A DNA stretch of 64,000 nucleotides. Origin: a virus. Position 1 is the stretch's first letter, and every line of letters begins with the position of its first letter. Location: the IMG/VR virus record IMGVR_UViG_3300037840_000216, positions 20,468-84,467 of that record. The stretch is one strand, 5' to 3'. Of this stretch, positions 56,019-64,000 are shown piece after piece. Both the position numbers and the translations under genes were made by a program. Below the pieces are notes generated by a model. It was given only the letters and a program-made list of their open reading frames with translations. It searched no databases and was not told where the DNA came from.

Positions 56019-58364
56019 TTACGCAAAGAGGGCAGAATCAGCAACATCCTCGGTTACTGACTCGGACTCCGACTCATCACTGGCGATTACGCTATCGAAT
56101 CGCTTGGTCGAAGCAGTGACCTTGCCAAACGCGCCCGGCATGCGTGTTACGCCTGCTGTACGCTGAGCAGCAAGCTTCTTGGTGCCCGCTGTCTTGACGC
56201 GAGAGAGCATGTCCATCTGGGCCTGAATCTCCTCGTCACTCTGCGGCGATAGCTCTGCTAGGCGCTCGTACTTGGCATCTTTCTCGATTAGACCGAGATC
56301 AACTTCCATATCAGCAAGCTTGAGCGAGGCGACGAAGTGCGAAGTGAACCCATCGAACTGCATGTCGCTGACCTCGCGGGTAACCGGCTCCTGCTGGCGA
56401 TAGATCTTGTTGCCATCTGTGCCAGTCCACTGACTCGTCGGCCCAGAGTTGTTCTCCGGTGTGCTTGCAGGTGAAAGGACATCGACGCGATCCTGAGCTT
56501 TCCCTACCGGGTCAGAAGGCTCCGTGCCTTTGTTAGCAGACCCGCCAGAGAGTCCCGGCTGGTCGTAGAACGGCTTCGAGTCGTACGCCTGGCGGACAGA
56601 TGAATCCTTGTTCTGGTTGCCTTCAAGGCTCTCCGTCGTAACCTCATCCGTGAGCCCTTTCTGGGTACCGTCTGAATCACCGAAGGTCTTGGTCGGTCCG
56701 CTGTCCTCTGTCGTTTTGGTCGCGTCAAATCCTGAGTCGTCAGATGTCTCCGATGCCGTAGGTAGACTCTCCGTTTTGTCAGCGCCTACGTCTGTGACGC
56801 CGGTTGAACCTACGCCGGTAACGTCTACTTGTGCGTCGGCTGTTGATGCTGCCTCGTTACTTGGCTCAATGACCCCACCGACGCCAGTAACATCGACTCG
56901 CGCGTCAGGCGAAGCCTCCGGGCCAGTAGGACCATCAGCGGTATGTGTGGTGCCCATGGTGTCTCCTGTTTGGTTGTGCTTGGCTGCCTCGATGAGGTCT
57001 TGCGCTGTCCGCATGGCTGCGGTGACCGGCTTCTTGGGGCTCTTGGTCACAACTACCTCCTGCGGATCGTTGGACGCAGGCGTCGATCCGGGTAGCAACG
57101 GCTTTTCAAATTGCTTGATTCGGGCCGCTACCTTTGGGTTTAGCTTTGGTTGCCAACGCATGTCACTAGTTATTTGCGCGGATGCACCCCGATTTCTAGT
57201 CTGTAGGAAGCTACCCGGTTGCTTAGCGTGTGCGGCCGGTCCTCCTGGAGGCGGCATCGGCTGTCCTTCACCGCCCGGTATAGGCTGCGGCTGTGCTCCC
57301 TGTGCCTCGGCGTTGTCCTGCTGGATCTGCTGCTCGCTGCCCTGGGCCATATCGCCCTGTAGCTCTTTGGCCTTGGTAAGGTCAGGATTGTCCATGCCCT
57401 TCGGTGGCTCAACATATCCACACACATCACATGTCTCGCCATCCATGTTCTCACCACAGATCGGGCATGAATGCTCTTGGCGCATAGTATCTATTTGTTC
57501 AGGGGCAGTCGTCTCAAAAGACTGAGGCAGCGGGTTCTCTGCTGTCTTGGTTAGACCCTCGTTCTCGACGCTGGCGCGGATTTCACGAGCAAGCGCTGTC
57601 TCGTCGGCGGGGTCAAACACGCCGCTGATCTCGAAGAAGTGAATGCCGTAGCAGTTCTCGTAGCTCTTGCGCGAGATGCGTTTGCCATCGGCGGTCTTGT
57701 AGTCGTGGTGCGCGCCCTTCATCAAGATGTGAGAGCAGTACTCGTCAGGGTTGGTTGCAATATGGCCGCAATGTGAACACTTGGACTCACGAACGTCGCA
57801 TCCCATCGAGAACCCATCTAGGTCGCCATTGCGCACAGCCTTGGCGTATTTGGGGAACTGCTTGGCGTCGATCTCAAGGAGCAACTCGATCTCGGTCGGC
57901 GGGGCGTGCTCTGGGTCTAGGCTCGCGCCAGTCCAGTAGTCATCTCCAGAGGCCGCAACCTTCTCGATCGGAAGCACGCGAAGCTTGCTGTCCACGACAA
58001 CGCCGCGTGAACGGCTAGGGTCCGAGTTGTTGTGGTCGATGAAGTTGGGCTTGCCCATGAAAGTGGCGAAGCCGAACCTCTGGTTGCCCTCCGCAGCCTC
58101 TACGGTGAAGCCTGATGATGATTGCCTGGCGTGGCGCTCGAAGATCTCGGGTCCGCCCGCAAGCTCCACAGACGGCCAGCCGTCGTTGTTCTTGTTGACG
58201 CGCGATGAGATCGCACGCAGACGGACGTACATATAGCCGTCGTCGGTGCGGTATTGATGAAAATCTGATAGGCTCTGGAGCGAAGCTGTATGTGATCTAG
58301 TCGGCGAGCCCTTGACCTCCAAGACCTGAGCGTCCTCAAACGTTGCGTACTTTGTGAAAGCCAT
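56019..58364 (-). CDS. Prohead protease with zinc ribbons and scaffold-like tail
   Basis: 781 residues from MAFTKYATFED. The N-terminal 230 residues resemble capsid maturation proteases: FIDHNNSDPSRSRGVVVDSKL (catalytic-type His) and GDLDGFSMGCDV (catalytic-type Ser). Zinc-binding pairs follow: CSHCGH with C-x-H (about 205-222) and CPICGENMDGETCDVCGY (about 315-332). The long C-terminal half is acidic, Gln/Pro-rich and low complexity with three DVTGVG repeats, like an internal scaffold that is cut up during maturation. AGAG and AGG precede the ATG. Confidence 0.65.
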   Translation of the reverse strand: MAFTKYATFEDAQVLEVKGSPTRSHTASLQSLSDFHQYRTDDGYMYVRLRAISSRVNKNNDGWPSVELAGGPEIFERHARQSSSGFTVEAAEGNQRFGFATFMGKPNFIDHNNSDPSRSRGVVVDSKLRVLPIEKVAASGDDYWTGASLDPEHAPPTEIELLLEIDAKQFPKYAKAVRNGDLDGFSMGCDVRESKCSHCGHIATNPDEYCSHILMKGAHHDYKTADGKRISRKSYENCYGIHFFEISGVFDPADETALAREIRASVENEGLTKTAENPLPQSFETTAPEQIDTMRQEHSCPICGENMDGETCDVCGYVEPPKGMDNPDLTKAKELQGDMAQGSEQQIQQDNAEAQGAQPQPIPGGEGQPMPPPGGPAAHAKQPGSFLQTRNRGASAQITSDMRWQPKLNPKVAARIKQFEKPLLPGSTPASNDPQEVVVTKSPKKPVTAAMRTAQDLIEAAKHNQTGDTMGTTHTADGPTGPEASPDARVDVTGVGGVIEPSNEAASTADAQVDVTGVGSTGVTDVGADKTESLPTASETSDDSGFDATKTTEDSGPTKTFGDSDGTQKGLTDEVTTESLEGNQNKDSSVRQAYDSKPFYDQPGLSGGSANKGTEPSDPVGKAQDRVDVLSPASTPENNSGPTSQWTGTDGNKIYRQQEPVTREVSDMQFDGFTSHFVASLKLADMEVDLGLIEKDAKYERLAELSPQSDEEIQAQMDMLSRVKTAGTKKLAAQRTAGVTRMPGAFGKVTASTKRFDSVIASDESESESVTEDVADSALFA

Positions 58365-58374
58365 CCTAACTCTT

Positions 58375-58974
58375 ATGCCGCAGAACCCTCTCACTTGCAA
58401 GCTATGCGATCAACCACGTAAGCCCCGTACAGCCGAACCCGGTCGGTTCTTTACGCTCTGCGTCGATCATTTTGCTGAATACAAAAAACAAAAGGATCGC
58501 GAATACTATCTTCGTACCAAAGCCAAGCGTATCCAAATAGCCTCTGATTGGAACAAAACGCACCCTGAAAGGCATCGGACTCATCAAAAGGCTTACGAGG
58601 CAAAGCCTGAGTACGAGGCATACCAACGACAATACTATCGCAACAACAAAGATCAAATCGTTACAAGGGTAGGGGAATGGGCGAAAGAAAATCGTGATAA
58701 GACGAGGGCCGGTAATCGTCGCTACGTTTCGCGCAAGCGATCATCGGGCGGCAGATATACCGAGGAGCAGCTACAGGCGCGCATCAACTTCTATGGGCGA
58801 CGCTGCTACTTGTGCGGGTGCGATTGGGACGCCCTGCCGCGCGAGCAGAAACACATAGATCATGTCATTCCGGTGAGCCTCGGTGGCACAAACTGGCCAG
58901 CCAATCTTCGGCCTGCGTGTCGTTCTTGCAACCAACGTAAGAGCGCTAGGATGCCGGATCAATTGACCGCCTAG
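58375..58974 (+). CDS. HNH endonuclease, complete
   Basis: 199 residues. N-terminal CKLCDQPRKPR zinc element, a long charged linker, then a full HNH domain: RCYLCGCDW, HIDHVIPVSLGGTNWPANL and LRPACRSCNQRK. The start codon is only 10 nt from the divergent protease start. Probably a free-standing homing endonuclease; its action site might be the neighbouring protease gene. Confidence 0.85.
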   Translation: MPQNPLTCKLCDQPRKPRTAEPGRFFTLCVDHFAEYKKQKDREYYLRTKAKRIQIASDWNKTHPERHRTHQKAYEAKPEYEAYQRQYYRNNKDQIVTRVGEWAKENRDKTRAGNRRYVSRKRSSGGRYTEEQLQARINFYGRRCYLCGCDWDALPREQKHIDHVIPVSLGGTNWPANLRPACRSCNQRKSARMPDQLTA

Positions 58975-58991
58975 AACAAACGTCCAGGCCC

Positions 58992-59020
58992 TTGACGTAG
59001 CTCCTCGGCTGGTGTATCAT
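58992..59020 (+). promoter_or_regulatory. Sigma-70-like promoter, leaderless type
   Basis: TTGACG, exact 17-nt spacer, TATCAT, ending 7 nt before the ATG at 59028. Confidence 0.75.
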
Positions 59021-59027
59021 ATGTAGT

Positions 59028-59582
59028 ATGAAAACTCTACGAAGCATCTCGACTGCCGTTCTGCTTTGTCTCGTCCTGGCGGTTCCCGCCTCAGCGGCTG
59101 AAGTCAACCTGTCCCTCTCAACCACCAGCGTCATCCTCGGAACGCCGGTCACGGCGACTGCATCTGGTGTTGCCACGACCAACTATGGCGTGGCGGTCAT
59201 CAAAGAAGCTCCCTGCACCAAAGACAACGCGACGACCATGGTGCTTGGCGTCAATGAACCAGGTCCTTTCGACCAGACCGTAACGCTCGGCTACTCAACC
59301 GTGGGGACCTACAACGTTTGCGCGGAGATTGATCACTGGACAACGGTCGTCGAGGCCACTCTCACAGTGCTCGCGGTGCCGCTGCCTCCTGCTCCGGCTC
59401 CCGTGGCAGTCGCCCCTGCGCCTACGGCGGTAGTCGCTCCTGTGATTGCGCCGAAGCCGGTCGTCAAACCGTTAACGACGGCACAGAAGCTTCACACGTC
59501 GCTCGTCAAGTGCAAGAAGCAGAAGAACAAGAAGAAGCGCGTGCAGTGCGAACGGTTGGCTAAGAAGAAGTTTCGTCGCTAG
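59028..59582 (+). CDS. Secreted Ig-like protein with host-type Cys/Lys tail
   Basis: 184 residues. A clear signal peptide (MKTLRSISTAVLLCLVLAVP, cleavage near ASA-AE). An Ig-like beta domain with two cysteines follows (Cys at about 63 and 98), then a Pro/Ala/Val-rich linker and a C-terminal KCKKQKNKKKRVQC ending KKKFRR. I associate this last motif with exported proteins of Thermoleophilia-type actinobacteria. It suggests a gene acquired from such a host, perhaps altering the infected cell surface. Leaderless, consensus promoter. Confidence 0.75.
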   Translation: MKTLRSISTAVLLCLVLAVPASAAEVNLSLSTTSVILGTPVTATASGVATTNYGVAVIKEAPCTKDNATTMVLGVNEPGPFDQTVTLGYSTVGTYNVCAEIDHWTTVVEATLTVLAVPLPPAPAPVAVAPAPTAVVAPVIAPKPVVKPLTTAQKLHTSLVKCKKQKNKKKRVQCERLAKKKFRR

Positions 59583-59799
59583 TTAGATCAACCAATAGCT
59601 TCTCAGAATCATATGTAATAGCCTTGAGCGTTTGCTTGCAAGCGCTCTCGCGCCTTTCATCTAGACCCCACGACTCGATCAGGCCGCAAAGACGTCCGCG
59701 TAGACGATTTAGCTCAACATGGATCGCTTTCTCTACATCAAGAAGCCGCGATTCCTCAGAACTGCACTCGCCTTCCTCAAGCTCGTCACGCTTGGGCAT
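59560..59799 (-). CDS. Small helical protein, 79 aa
   Basis: Starts at MPKRDELEEG with AAGGAGG 8 nt upstream (a strong site; longer in-frame upstream sequence is inside the next gene). Charged helical, Leu/Glu/Arg-rich with two Cys. Its 3' end overlaps the convergent secreted-protein gene by 23 nt. Unrecognised. Confidence 0.65.
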   Translation of the reverse strand: MPKRDELEEGECSSEESRLLDVEKAIHVELNRLRGRLCGLIESWGLDERRESACKQTLKAITYDSEKLLVDLTSDETSS

Positions 59800-59812
59800 G
59801 ATATGACCCTCC

Positions 59813-60670
59813 TTAGTAGGCGCTGATGAGAGCTTTGGCAATGCGGTGGCCCGTGCGCTCGTCTGTGTAGACTTGCGCCTGCTTGACTTTGAAGCCAGTA
59901 CCGTATGCGACTTCCTGAAGTTCAGCGTCAACGTCGGCAGCCGAGTAGTGATCGGGGACCCGTTCCTCAACCTCGAAGGTGGCGGTAACGCCAATCAGTC
60001 CCTCCCACGGATGCTGTCCGCCGCGAGCGATGATCGGGTTGACGTGCGAGAAGGCAGGAGCGCCGACTGGAGTCTGTCCAGGAGGAACCTCGCCCGGCTT
60101 CAGTGACTTCTCGTGATGCACCTCTTCAGGTGCGGGGGGTGCGCCTGCCCCTGGAGGACTACCTTCAGGAGGACCCGCTGGAGGTTCTTCTCCCGGCACA
60201 GGACTTTCGCCACCTTCGGTATCAGGAATTCCAAGAGCTACAAGGATCTTCTGTACGGCGTCAAAGAGAGCGTCGATCTTGTGTGACTCTCCGCCCTTCT
60301 CCTTATGCTCACCATCCTTTGGAGGACCCTCGTCGCCGTCTGGCTCAGAGTGATCGCCCGGAGGCCCACCATCGTCAGAATCTCCATCGTCTGGCTTCAC
60401 ATCTTGTGTATCGTCAGGACCCTCACTCTTTGGACCAGGCGCATCATCCGTCTGATCAGCAGGACCTCCGAATGGGTTATCCGCTAGATGCAGAGTTTTA
60501 GATGAATCCGCTACATGGATAGCTGCGACCCAGTGGCCATCCAACTCTTCAACAGTGATATCATCAGCATTCTTGGGAAACTGCGGGCTTGTCTTAGCAG
60601 CCTCAACAGCCGCCTCACGGGTCATTGTTGTGACCTTTGGACCAGTGGCAAAGACTATACTCATGTTCAT
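59813..60670 (-). CDS. Low-complexity head-region protein, 285 aa
   Basis: An N-terminal small domain (PKVTTMTREAAVEAAKTSPQ, VEELDGHWVAAIHVADS) is followed by about 130 residues of Asp/Gly/Pro/Glu-rich low-complexity sequence and a C-terminal structured part (VTATFEVEERVPDHYSAADV, then VYTDERTGHRIAKALI). AGGAG precedes the ATG. The acidic low-complexity middle resembles scaffold or internal head proteins. No catalytic motif. Confidence 0.6.
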   Translation of the reverse strand: MNMSIVFATGPKVTTMTREAAVEAAKTSPQFPKNADDITVEELDGHWVAAIHVADSSKTLHLADNPFGGPADQTDDAPGPKSEGPDDTQDVKPDDGDSDDGGPPGDHSEPDGDEGPPKDGEHKEKGGESHKIDALFDAVQKILVALGIPDTEGGESPVPGEEPPAGPPEGSPPGAGAPPAPEEVHHEKSLKPGEVPPGQTPVGAPAFSHVNPIIARGGQHPWEGLIGVTATFEVEERVPDHYSAADVDAELQEVAYGTGFKVKQAQVYTDERTGHRIAKALISAY

Positions 60671-60699
60671 TATCTCCTAGAAGTCATTACTTTGTAAGC

Positions 60700-60930
60700 C
60701 TATCGACCAATAGGTGCAGATCCGGGGATCTGAACAATTGTTGGAGGTGCTCCAGATGCTCGCTCATCAGTAAATGATGGAGCCCGTCCTGAGCGAACCT
60801 CTGACAAAGTATACTGTCTGGGCTGTTCGATAGGACGATTGCAGTCTGGACATTTTGTTCCAAATCTGCCATTGATGCCGCAAATGCTGCACTCGTATTG
60901 TGGCTCTTTTGTTACTTGCTCATCTGACAT
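60700..60930 (-). CDS. Small zinc-ribbon protein, 76 aa
   Basis: CSICG and CPDCN (about residues 14-29) form a rubredoxin-like zinc ribbon; the rest is Ser/Pro/Gly-rich. GGAG lies 6 nt before the chosen ATG; an upstream in-frame TTG is less likely. It belongs to the cluster of zinc-ribbon head-region proteins here. Confidence 0.65.
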   Translation of the reverse strand: MSDEQVTKEPQYECSICGINGRFGTKCPDCNRPIEQPRQYTLSEVRSGRAPSFTDERASGAPPTIVQIPGSAPIGR

Positions 60931-60940
60931 ATCTATCTCC

Positions 60941-63900
60941 TTATACGCCAAGAAAGAGATCGCTATCTCTTACTCGATCTGGGTTTGTCTTACTATCATA
61001 ATTTTCTCGCACCTTATAATGTGTCCCTGCAAGGTCAAGCATATCACTATTACGCGCAACGCCGTCCTCGTCAATCAGTTCACGTTGTTCCCTCGGAGTA
61101 AAGTGCCGTCCTGAGAGGCGCTCTTGTCGAGCGGCACCCTCGCGGGCCAAATACTCGCGCGTAGCACGGAGCCTGTCATCCTTTTCAGCGATGTCTGCGA
61201 TGTTCTTGGACTGCACTGCTGCACGCTGCATGTCTGTGCGGCGCGGGCTTAGGAAGTCCTCGGCATCCCCGTCTTCCATCAGGTAGGAGAGGTCCACGCC
61301 AGCGGTGAACTCCATCGGCTCTTCCTCGGTCACCCAGTCATGGCCGCAGCGGAAGCAACTATGTTCCGTGGCCTCCGGCGTGATCATGGATGATGTGAAT
61401 TCGCGGTGTCCACAGCGCGGGCAGTCAGGATCGACACTCGACTGAGCAGCCATCTGCGGTTCGCTAGCGGCCTGCTCATCCGTGGTCTGGCCTGACGGCG
61501 GCACCTGGGCGTGTCCTGGAGCCGCTGAGCCCGGTGGTGGTTCGTTGTTCTGTTCGTCAGCGTTCTGACCGACAGGTTCGAAGGAGATGTGCTGCATTTC
61601 CATGTCCTGCCTAGACAGCGGTGTGCTTGACGTGAGCGTGTTCGGGTCGTGCTGGCCTGGGTCGTTGGCGTAGGTGCCGAGCAGGGTCAAGTCGATGCCA
61701 TCAGGCTTGACGCGCTCGACTCGAACAAGGTCAGGTAGCGCGAACGACGGGTTGACCATCTGGTACTGCTGGCCTGCCTTGAGCGGAGCGCCTGTGCTGT
61801 CCTTCCAGGTGAGAGATGAGTCTTCATCGCCGCCCTGGTTTGTCTGTCCTTCTTGCTCTGCTGCCGGTACACCGATCGGGTTCGCCTGCTCGCCGCCTCC
61901 GCCGTGCTGACGCTCATCGCGCAAAGCAGTCCTGGCGATGCTGGTCTGGCCATAGTTCTCGTCCGAAACGAGATCGCCGATTTTCCAGATATTGTGGCAA
62001 GAGTGACAGCGGGCATTGTGATCCTGATCGCCTACCAAGCCGGTCGTACCAGAACCACATTTCGGGCAACGTGGGGCGATGTTATCTGCGGCCGTTCTGG
62101 GACTCGTTGTACGAGATGGTGCGTAACCCGACCCTCCACATTGGTTACATTTCACATAGTTTCCAGCCCCATCAGTGTGTGATCCATATCCTGCACATTG
62201 AGAGCATACGTCTTTGTCTCCTTGATTCCACGGTGTATTTCGTTGCTGGCGTTCATCAGGCGTAGCATGCTCCCATGAAGGGAAATCGGCCGTAAAATCT
62301 GGCAAGAAAGATGACATTGGCTGCATTGGCTGACCACCTGCTTCGCCCGGAGCCATACCTGGCACAGGCATACCTCCCGGAGCCGAAGGCTGCGGTGGAG
62401 GCGGTTGTGTCTGCTCTTCGGGAGTGACGGTCGGCGGTACGTTCGGGTTACCCTGAACCTCTGCGAGGATCTTGGCGTATTCCGGGTTGCCTGGGTCGAG
62501 CGGTACGTTTGGTACCTCGTCTACACGGCCCTCTTGAATGAGGTACTGTTGGACGGCAGCGATCTGCTCCGGGGTCACTGGTCCCTGGTGGTTAGCTGAC
62601 TCCACGAGAGACGCAAGGAGGTCCATGTGCGAGAACATCTGTGGATTCTGAGCTACGCTCGGTCCTCCAGGTAGCTCACCTGCCCCTTCGGCCTGTTGAT
62701 TGTTGGCACCGCACTGTGGGCATGCGCCATTGGCCTGCGTGACAGAGCCGCAGTTCTTGCAGTGGCCTGCCTGTGCTCCTCCGCCGGGAGGCGTAGCAGA
62801 TGATGGCGCAAGCTGCTGACTTGGATTGAGCGAGGTCGGATCAAGTGCCATCTGCTCTGCTTGAAGATTGCCCTGCTGCATCGGCGGCATGATGGCCTCG
62901 TGGACCGTTGCGTGGACATGCTCTGGCTTTTTCTTGTTCTGCATAAAGCGCTCGGCTGCCTCGGGGTCTGCGCCATTGAGGTAACCAGGGACTTCTGCCT
63001 CCAGCATTTCGTGTAGTCCCTTCAACATAGGGTCACTCGCTCCCGACTCCTCTGAATGGTAGTACTTTTCTATCAATGGCATGAGCATCTCCATGCGTTG
63101 AATTGCGGGACTCTGCTCTGAGAACTGTCCCTGACTTGGCTTACCCATGTCCTTGCGAACTTCATCCTCGCCCGACGCTCCCGAATCCTGTAGGTTCGGG
63201 TTCATTGGGTTGGAAGGGTTTTTGTCCTGGTCGTTGAACTCCTTTTGATCAACGTCCTCGGGGTCGTCGTGCTTGACACCTACGTCTGGGTTGGATGCAG
63301 GCGTTTCGTAATCGCTCTCTACGAAAGCTGCAAGGACGTGCGTGAACTGCTGGAGCGGGCCAGAGTAACCAGCGCCTCCACCACCAGCTTCGCCACCACC
63401 GCCCATGCCAAGTGCCTTCTCGCCCATACCGACACCTTGACCGACCAAGTTACTGATTCCCTCGGCCTTCGCAACTCCTCCGGCTCCGCTCATAGCTTTG
63501 CTCATGAGTCCCCCGGCTGTTCCTGTAGCGCCATCTGCCGTTGCTCCCTCTGCGGCCCCCGCAGCACCCGCTCCAGCTGCCTCTCCACCCAACAGAGCCG
63601 CGCCCTCACCTGCATCGAGTGCAAGGGATGCTCCGCCCGTCTCTGGGGCTAGGGCAAGACCGGCGACTGGTAGCGCGGCCTCACCTAGAGTGGACCAGAA
63701 GCTTGCCATGCGCGCTGTGGCCGGGAAGGGGAAGGTGCCTGGTATTGGATCGAGAGTCTGAGGATCGATGCCTGGGGGCGCAGCCACTTCACCATTCTGG
63801 ATCTTCGGAACCAATTCGTTGATCAACGTAGAGTGCCCAGCGGGGTGCTGAAGTGACTCGACGGCAACAGGGAGATGCGCCGGATCATGAACTCCAACGA

Positions 63901-64000
63901 CAACTGGTTTGCCGAAGTCGGGCGATGAACGGAAGCCGTATTTGGTGATGAGTTCACCGCCGTGTCCCCTGACTGGCACGCCGTTGATATGTGCGTCAAG
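60941..64000 (-). CDS. Large zinc-ribbon-rich structural protein, partial at window end
   Basis: At least 1019 residues; the frame stays open to the right edge, so the true start lies outside. The left part of the protein is Ala/Gly-rich (possible membrane or internal core segment). Further on are four cysteine-pair modules: CKNCG with CPQCG, CSQCAGYG with CNQCGGSG (a DnaJ-like CxxCxGxG pair), CPKCGSG with CHSCH, and CPRCGH with CFRCGH. Gln/Pro/Gly-rich linkers join them. Position upstream of the prohead protease suggests a head or internal virion protein. No portal or terminase motif is evident in the visible part. Confidence 0.6.
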   Translation of the reverse strand, partial: LDAHINGVPVRGHGGELITKYGFRSSPDFGKPVVVGVHDPAHLPVAVESLQHPAGHSTLINELVPKIQNGEVAAPPGIDPQTLDPIPGTFPFPATARMASFWSTLGEAALPVAGLALAPETGGASLALDAGEGAALLGGEAAGAGAAGAAEGATADGATGTAGGLMSKAMSGAGGVAKAEGISNLVGQGVGMGEKALGMGGGGEAGGGGAGYSGPLQQFTHVLAAFVESDYETPASNPDVGVKHDDPEDVDQKEFNDQDKNPSNPMNPNLQDSGASGEDEVRKDMGKPSQGQFSEQSPAIQRMEMLMPLIEKYYHSEESGASDPMLKGLHEMLEAEVPGYLNGADPEAAERFMQNKKKPEHVHATVHEAIMPPMQQGNLQAEQMALDPTSLNPSQQLAPSSATPPGGGAQAGHCKNCGSVTQANGACPQCGANNQQAEGAGELPGGPSVAQNPQMFSHMDLLASLVESANHQGPVTPEQIAAVQQYLIQEGRVDEVPNVPLDPGNPEYAKILAEVQGNPNVPPTVTPEEQTQPPPPQPSAPGGMPVPGMAPGEAGGQPMQPMSSFLPDFTADFPSWEHATPDERQQRNTPWNQGDKDVCSQCAGYGSHTDGAGNYVKCNQCGGSGYAPSRTTSPRTAADNIAPRCPKCGSGTTGLVGDQDHNARCHSCHNIWKIGDLVSDENYGQTSIARTALRDERQHGGGGEQANPIGVPAAEQEGQTNQGGDEDSSLTWKDSTGAPLKAGQQYQMVNPSFALPDLVRVERVKPDGIDLTLLGTYANDPGQHDPNTLTSSTPLSRQDMEMQHISFEPVGQNADEQNNEPPPGSAAPGHAQVPPSGQTTDEQAASEPQMAAQSSVDPDCPRCGHREFTSSMITPEATEHSCFRCGHDWVTEEEPMEFTAGVDLSYLMEDGDAEDFLSPRRTDMQRAAVQSKNIADIAEKDDRLRATREYLAREGAARQERLSGRHFTPREQRELIDEDGVARNSDMLDLAGTHYKVRENYDSKTNPDRVRDSDLFLGV

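Overview
The window is part of the genome of a large contractile-tailed (myovirus-type) bacteriophage. Most of it is a leftward late block of about 43 kb holding head, tail and baseplate genes. A rightward early block of about 20 kb encodes a nearly complete replication and recombination set. No integrase, repressor, tRNA or CRISPR array was seen, which points to a lytic phage. Terminase and portal genes are not in the window and probably lie beyond an edge. The host is probably an actinobacterium. Many genes have a TANNNT -10 box 6-8 nt before the start codon (leaderless transcription), and one secreted protein ends in the Cys/Lys-rich tail I associate with Thermoleophilia (Solirubrobacterales) secreted proteins. 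That host assignment is inference.

Layout. 1-1336: leftward class II ribonucleotide reductase, cut by the window edge, with a palindrome and a polypurine tract upstream. 1606-21115: rightward early genes, tightly packed with ATGA or TAATG overlaps: zinc protein, MerR-like protein, P-loop protein, DnaC-like loader, DnaB-like helicase preceded by a 20-residue peptide copying its N-terminus, CHC2/TOPRIM primase, possible SSB, RNase HI, DnaE-type polymerase, RecA, two PD-(D/E)XK nucleases, HNH nuclease, RuvC, sigma-region-4-like protein and SNF2-type helicase. Several genes under 60 codons lie between these. 21116-21598: a promoter, a structured leader with a 13-codon ORF, a strong intrinsic terminator, then a 220-bp degenerate pentamer array (45 RGYNN units) at the junction of the two converging blocks.

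21599-47801 (leftward): fibre or PKD-domain tail proteins, gpI-like protein, baseplate J, gp25-like wedge, a GNAT protein, OB-fold-like protein, a hub with two peptidoglycan-hydrolase domains, tape measure, tail chaperones G/GT joined by a -1 frameshift at TTTGGGC, tube, sheath and neck proteins. 47876-50608 (rightward): leaderless acidic protein, small protein, metallophosphatase, FmdB-type zinc ribbon and three membrane proteins. 50605-64000: leftward head genes (major capsid protein, head protein, prohead protease, zinc-ribbon-rich proteins) interrupted by rightward single-gene cassettes: papain-like protein, HNH genes, membrane-anchored protein and secreted protein. Most of these cassettes carry their own leaderless promoter.

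How it works together: the early block supplies nucleotides (RNR), a replisome (loader, helicase, primase, DnaE, RNase H) and recombination and resolution functions (RecA, nucleases, RuvC). The late block builds the capsid and contractile tail. The rightward islands inside it behave like independently transcribed morons.
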